A DNA stretch of 64,000 nucleotides, taken from an uncultured Eubacteriales bacterium. GTDB taxonomy: Bacteria; Bacillota; Clostridia; TANB77; CAG-508. The translations under genes and the position numbers were made by a program. The DNA is taken from positions 62,001 through 126,000 of the forward strand of contig CABUJR010000003.1 of assembly GCA_902492015.1 (NCBI GenBank), read 5' to 3'. The notes beneath the pieces are model-generated. The model worked only from the letters and a program-made list of their open reading frames with translations. It ran no database searches and had not been told where the DNA came from. Shown one piece after another: positions 60,050 to 64,000 of the stretch. Every line of letters begins with the position of its first letter. The stretch's first letter is position 1.

Positions 60050-63000
60050 ATGGAAAAAGAAATGGAAAATAAAAATGAAGAATTAGAAAGAACTGCTGGA
60101 AAAGAGAATAAAGATAAAGATACATTAACTTATGATCAAACTACACAAAGTTTTGTAGATATTGATGATATTTTATACAGCAATTTAAAAATTTCTAAGA
60201 AAATTAATAATTTAACTAAATATGGTGTTACTTTAGAACAAATAAAAACCGTGTATGAAATGACTGGTAATGCACAAGGGAAAAGTGTTGACGAAATTAT
60301 AGAAGAACTAGAAAAAGTTTTTGATATATTCGTAAATAGGATAAATTCTGACCCTAATATTGGCATAGTAGTAGATATTGATAGTGGTGAAAGAAATATA
60401 AATTTAAGTATAAAAAAATGCGAAGAATTGGGTATAGATTATGAAGAATATGAAGTGAAAAATATTCAATCTAAAGAGGTAATAATGGAGACTATAATTG
60501 CTGGTATAGTAGAAAATCAGCAAGATATATTTTTAGAATCCCCCATAGAGAGTCTAAGTTTTAGTTTTGAAGATTGGAGTTCTGTTTTTAATTTTTGTGT
60601 AGAGCCAACAGAAGAAGATTATCAAAAAGCTCAAAAAGAGTTAGGATTATCAGCAGAAGATGAAAAAAAAATAGGGGGAATAACTTCTTATATAAACATT
60701 ATTAGTGAGCTTGATTTGTATGTAATGGAATTAGCATACAACTGCATAAAAAATAATGATATAAAAAAATTTAATGAAGAATTAAAAAAGTATCCAAATT
60801 CAAAATATGCAAGAAGATTATTAAGTGAAGACAAAGAAGTTACAATGGATCGCTTAAAGGAATTCAAAGAAGATTGGGAACGTAAGAAGAATTTTATAGA
60901 TACATTTTCTGATTTGAATAGTGTATCATTATTATTGGAAAAACAAGAAGTTAACTTTGATGATTTGAACTCTAATATTAAGCAAAAAATTCTTTTAGCA
61001 ATATGTAAAGGTGAAAAATATTCTGATAATAAAATAATTAACAAACAATTGGAAGTAGTGCTTCAAAAATTAAATTTACCTGAGATAAATAAAGAAAATT
61101 TAAATGAACTTATATATTCAACTTTTGGGATAAGGATTTCTAATGACAAAGAGTTTGAAAAATTTGTATCATCTCATGAAATGAATTCAGATACAGCTGC
61201 TACAAAATTTAAAAGAATAGAAAGAAATTTAAGAGAAAAAGAAAATATAGGAAAAAATTACTATCAAAATACTAATACCTTTTCAGAAAGAAACATGTAT
61301 CAATCTCTTGAAGAAAAAGAGGTTTTTAATATTTTATATGGTTCTAATGATGATAAAAAAGATAAAGCATTAGAAATAATAAATTTATACAAAATGTATT
61401 ATAATGAAGGTGAGAAATCAGCGGATTTTAAAGACTATGTATCTGAATATATTATGCACAATAGAGAATATTTTATAGAATATTTTCAAAATATGGGTGA
61501 AGAAGGAATTTTTGATGTAGACGGTAGTGTTAGTATCAAAAAAATTAGTGGTATATTAGAAAGAAATTTACTACCTGAAAGTGTTAAAGAAAATACTACT
61601 TCTATGAAAGAAGCTATTGAGAATAAAAGACATGAATTAGAAAGAATAAGAAAAGATTGTAAAGATTTTTTAGACGAACTTTCAGTAATAGATAAGGATG
61701 GAACTACAGAAAAGAACGAGGATAAAATCTTAGATATATTAGGTAAGATAAATCTAAAAGCATTAGATAATAATTTAATTCAAAAATTAAGAGCTTATAA
61801 CTCACCCAAAATAGACAAAATTTTAAATAAAGAATTAGACATTAGCAGAAGCTTTAATAAATTATTACCACCAAATATGGAAAGTATGACAAAAGAAGAT
61901 GCGTTAAAAGATAATATATTATTATTAGAGGCTAAACTTGAGTATTCAAGAGGAACAGCAGATTATGAAAATAACTTAACTATGATGCAAAGCTATATAA
62001 AATCTCATCCAGATAGCGTGAAAGATTTTAAAGGATTTCGAAGAGAAAATGGAGAATTAACATCAAAAGGTGAAAAAGAAATTGATGGATATGTAAATCA
62101 TCTACTAAATGAAACAATAAAATATAATATTATGCAAACAGATATAGAAGCTTTGTCGGGAGAAGACAAAAAAATGTTTGCTGCAATATTGATAGCAGGA
62201 ATTGAAAGTGATGATTTAGAAATCAAAATGGAAGCTATAAAAAAGTTCAAAAAGTTGGTTCCAACTTCTATAAACATAGACGATTATGATGAACTAAGAA
62301 AAAAAATGTATGGTCTAGTGTATGCACATGAGAAGAATGATTCAGATGAAATGGAAACAAAAGGAAAATTAATTAGAAAAAATTTAATAGAAAAAATATT
62401 AAAAGAGAAAAAATTACCAGATCCCAATAGATTTAAAATAAAAGATACAGAAACAGACAGATTTTTTGAAAGAACAGCAGTAACTTTAGAAGTAAAAACT
62501 ACAGATTTTACAAAAAGTGATATAAACAATAGATTTAATGGTTCGCAAATTGAATTTTCAGAAGAGAATGATAGAACTTTTAGAGAACTATATTGTGATA
62601 CAACAGCAGATTCGTGGATATCAGATAAAAAAGATGTAACAAAATATGAAATCGTATATATCAAGAAAGCAAAAGAAGCTATTTTGAATAATAAATATGG
62701 TATTAACTATAGAACTTTAGAAGTATATGATAGAAGGCTATGTAAATTATTGAACAACAATCCAGATCTAAAAGAGAAATTTGAAAATAATCCAGAGTTT
62801 GTTTCAAAAGCAACAGAAGAAGCAGAGAGATTTGGAAATAATAAAATAGTATCAGATTTATTAGAAAATTTTCAAAATGATATTTTAGCAAAAGCTGAAG
62901 ACTACAATAGTTTAGCAAACTCTGAGAAAAAAAATATCATAAGATATGCAATATTTGCAAATAAATTTGCTGAAAATATTGCTGATTCAAGTTATAAAGA

Positions 63001-63871
63001 AATGTTACAGAAACTTGGTGATAGAACTTTGGAATTAATGGGCTCAGAACAAAAAAACTTTATTAGCTTTGATGAAAATGGAAAAAGAACTATAAATGAA
63101 AAAAATTTACTGGATGAAATTAATAGTGTATTTAATTTTAAGAATCAATGCACAAGTTATGAAGAAGCGAGAGAAGTAGTTTATAAAAAACATGAGGTTT
63201 ATTATATTCCTTCTCAATTATTTAATTTTAGTAGATTAGATGAGAAATATTTTTTACCATTAAGTGAAGAAACTAAAGAGCAACAATTGTTAGAAATTGA
63301 ACAAAGAAAAGTACAAAGAATTACAGATATTATATTATCTAAAGGTTCAAAAGATTCAGAAAAAGAGAATGATGAGTCTCAAAAATCAAGGCAAAATGAT
63401 TCTTATATGAGAATTAATGGAAGACATGAAAATATAGAAAATCAATCAGAATTAAAAGAAAAAGGACAGCAAGAAGCTGAAATAAAACTGGAGAAAATAG
63501 AAATTGCTGAGGAAGATAAGGCTCATAATATTAAACTAAGTTTGTTTGATAAGATAAAAAGTGCAATCAATAGGTTAAGAACTCCAAGAATAACAGATGG
63601 AACTTCTATAGAAGAAAACAAAAATGGAATATTAGGCAAATTGATACATGGAATAAAAAATGTATTTAATAAAGAGCAAAATGATAGAATTGAAAACATT
63701 AATGGTGATAATATTAGAAAGTCACAAGTAGAATATAAAGAAATACAAAATAATTTTGATGATAGAATAAAAGTAGAAGGATTAAATCATCAAAAGGCAA
63801 TAAATGAATTAAACAGATCTTCAGAAAGAGTAGTAAATCAAGAAGAAGAGCTTACAGTTGATAATTTTTAA
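60050..63871 (+). CDS. unrecognised giant helical protein (1273 residues)
   Basis: A soluble, highly charged, almost entirely helical protein with no signal peptide, membrane segment or recognised domain. Helical parts alternate with short linkers. LFDKIKSAINRLRTPRITD (near 1165) and GILGKLIHGIKNVF near 1200 are amphipathic basic segments. The rest is Glu/Lys/Asn-rich. The start has only a weak AAGAAAAGTT upstream; ATG 60050 or the in-frame 60062 are both possible. It has its own promoter and terminator. In style it resembles the 609-residue gene across topA (charged helical repeats and Glu/Gln linkers), but I cannot align them by eye. A scaffold role is a guess. Confidence 0.7.
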   Translation: MEKEMENKNEELERTAGKENKDKDTLTYDQTTQSFVDIDDILYSNLKISKKINNLTKYGVTLEQIKTVYEMTGNAQGKSVDEIIEELEKVFDIFVNRINSDPNIGIVVDIDSGERNINLSIKKCEELGIDYEEYEVKNIQSKEVIMETIIAGIVENQQDIFLESPIESLSFSFEDWSSVFNFCVEPTEEDYQKAQKELGLSAEDEKKIGGITSYINIISELDLYVMELAYNCIKNNDIKKFNEELKKYPNSKYARRLLSEDKEVTMDRLKEFKEDWERKKNFIDTFSDLNSVSLLLEKQEVNFDDLNSNIKQKILLAICKGEKYSDNKIINKQLEVVLQKLNLPEINKENLNELIYSTFGIRISNDKEFEKFVSSHEMNSDTAATKFKRIERNLREKENIGKNYYQNTNTFSERNMYQSLEEKEVFNILYGSNDDKKDKALEIINLYKMYYNEGEKSADFKDYVSEYIMHNREYFIEYFQNMGEEGIFDVDGSVSIKKISGILERNLLPESVKENTTSMKEAIENKRHELERIRKDCKDFLDELSVIDKDGTTEKNEDKILDILGKINLKALDNNLIQKLRAYNSPKIDKILNKELDISRSFNKLLPPNMESMTKEDALKDNILLLEAKLEYSRGTADYENNLTMMQSYIKSHPDSVKDFKGFRRENGELTSKGEKEIDGYVNHLLNETIKYNIMQTDIEALSGEDKKMFAAILIAGIESDDLEIKMEAIKKFKKLVPTSINIDDYDELRKKMYGLVYAHEKNDSDEMETKGKLIRKNLIEKILKEKKLPDPNRFKIKDTETDRFFERTAVTLEVKTTDFTKSDINNRFNGSQIEFSEENDRTFRELYCDTTADSWISDKKDVTKYEIVYIKKAKEAILNNKYGINYRTLEVYDRRLCKLLNNNPDLKEKFENNPEFVSKATEEAERFGNNKIVSDLLENFQNDILAKAEDYNSLANSEKKNIIRYAIFANKFAENIADSSYKEMLQKLGDRTLELMGSEQKNFISFDENGKRTINEKNLLDEINSVFNFKNQCTSYEEAREVVYKKHEVYYIPSQLFNFSRLDEKYFLPLSEETKEQQLLEIEQRKVQRITDIILSKGSKDSEKENDESQKSRQNDSYMRINGRHENIENQSELKEKGQQEAEIKLEKIEIAEEDKAHNIKLSLFDKIKSAINRLRTPRITDGTSIEENKNGILGKLIHGIKNVFNKEQNDRIENINGDNIRKSQVEYKEIQNNFDDRIKVEGLNHQKAINELNRSSERVVNQEEELTVDNF

Positions 63872-63900
63872 TATTAAACGAAATCTATAATCATTTAGGG

Positions 63901-63930
63901 AAAAAAGAGTTTTAACAAAACTCTTTTTTT
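63901..63930 (+). terminator. terminator after the 1273-residue gene
   Basis: A 13-bp stem AAAAAAGAGTTTT (63901-63913) with 63917-63929, a 3-base loop and a T run to 63930. The last 70 bases of the window show nothing else. Confidence 0.85.
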
Positions 63931-64000
63931 TGAGGATAAAATGTAATAGTTTTGTTATTGTAAATTAAAATAGCAATATTTATAATAAAATTAACTAATT

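Noticed and set aside
1..64000. CRISPR array, tRNA, rRNA, transposon or prophage
   Set aside because: I saw no regular repeat-spacer pattern, GC-rich cloverleaf, transposase, integrase or phage structural gene. The octamer array at 47045 has repeats too short for CRISPR.

Overview
The window looks like chromosome from a very AT-rich, low-GC Gram-positive anaerobe of the class Clostridia, probably an uncultured gut-type lineage. The support is the gene content: oxygen-independent ribonucleotide reductase (nrdD/nrdG), L-lactate dehydrogenase, RicT, a dcw-type cell-division cluster beginning with mraZ, penicillin-binding proteins of the SpoVD/PBP2 kind, a meso-DAP-type MurE, DapF, a sortase and a thioester surface protein. 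Strong AGGAGG ribosome sites, sigma-A promoters with 17-base spacing and many intrinsic terminators fit Firmicutes. TAA, TAG and TGA are all used as stops. I saw no rRNA, tRNA, CRISPR array, transposase or phage module. Most of the window reads as ordinary chromosome.

Layout. 1-3.4 kb: end of ricT, then mtaD, a small ferredoxin, an XRE regulator and an HD-domain hydrolase. 3.4-9.1 kb: first wall block, with a membrane J-like protein, a PASTA-type PBP, dapF and a convergent divergent-motif MurE paralogue. 9.2-13.1 kb: a small GC-richer membrane gene, then three unrecognised genes in a row. 13.2-19.6 kb: sortase, nrdD/nrdG, prs, rpsU and a CAP-domain protein. 19.8-27.5 kb: surface and signalling block, with a DD-carboxypeptidase, a 1286-residue thioester adhesin-like protein, a membrane-anchored Ig-like protein and a REC-GGDEF protein. 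27.9-33.2 kb: MacAB-like ABC export operon with two membrane-fusion proteins. 33.4-46.4 kb: mixed single genes (membrane proteins, acyl-CoA ligase, DJ-1 family, ldh, DUF445, a cation/calcium exchanger, DUF421, a metallo-beta-lactamase protein with a DUF3006 partner, a cysteine-less thioredoxin fold and half a MATE transporter). 46.5-55.7 kb: dcw cluster (mraZ, rsmH, ftsL, frameshifted PBP, murE, mraY, ftsW, murG). 55.7-63.9 kb: topA flanked by two long unrecognised proteins.

How it fits together. Much of the window serves peptidoglycan: DapF supplies meso-DAP; MurE, MraY and MurG build lipid II; FtsW and the PBPs polymerise and cross-link it; the DD-carboxypeptidase trims it. There are two PBP and two MurE genes, and the second MurE has changed residues in both motifs that bind the incoming amino acid. 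The dcw cluster lacks murF and murD, and unknown genes sit where division genes are often found.

The most unusual signals are non-coding. One is a 12-13 copy array of an ACAAAAGA-like octamer filling the mraZ-rsmH gap. Another is an interspersed element, with core TATTATATAAAGG, that sits just after terminators at five places. A third is a two-promoter leader with three ATTGTAATA-type boxes before the surface-protein gene. The fourth is a terminator-like hairpin that contains the dapF ribosome site and start codon. All functional statements are from reading the sequence; no searches were run.
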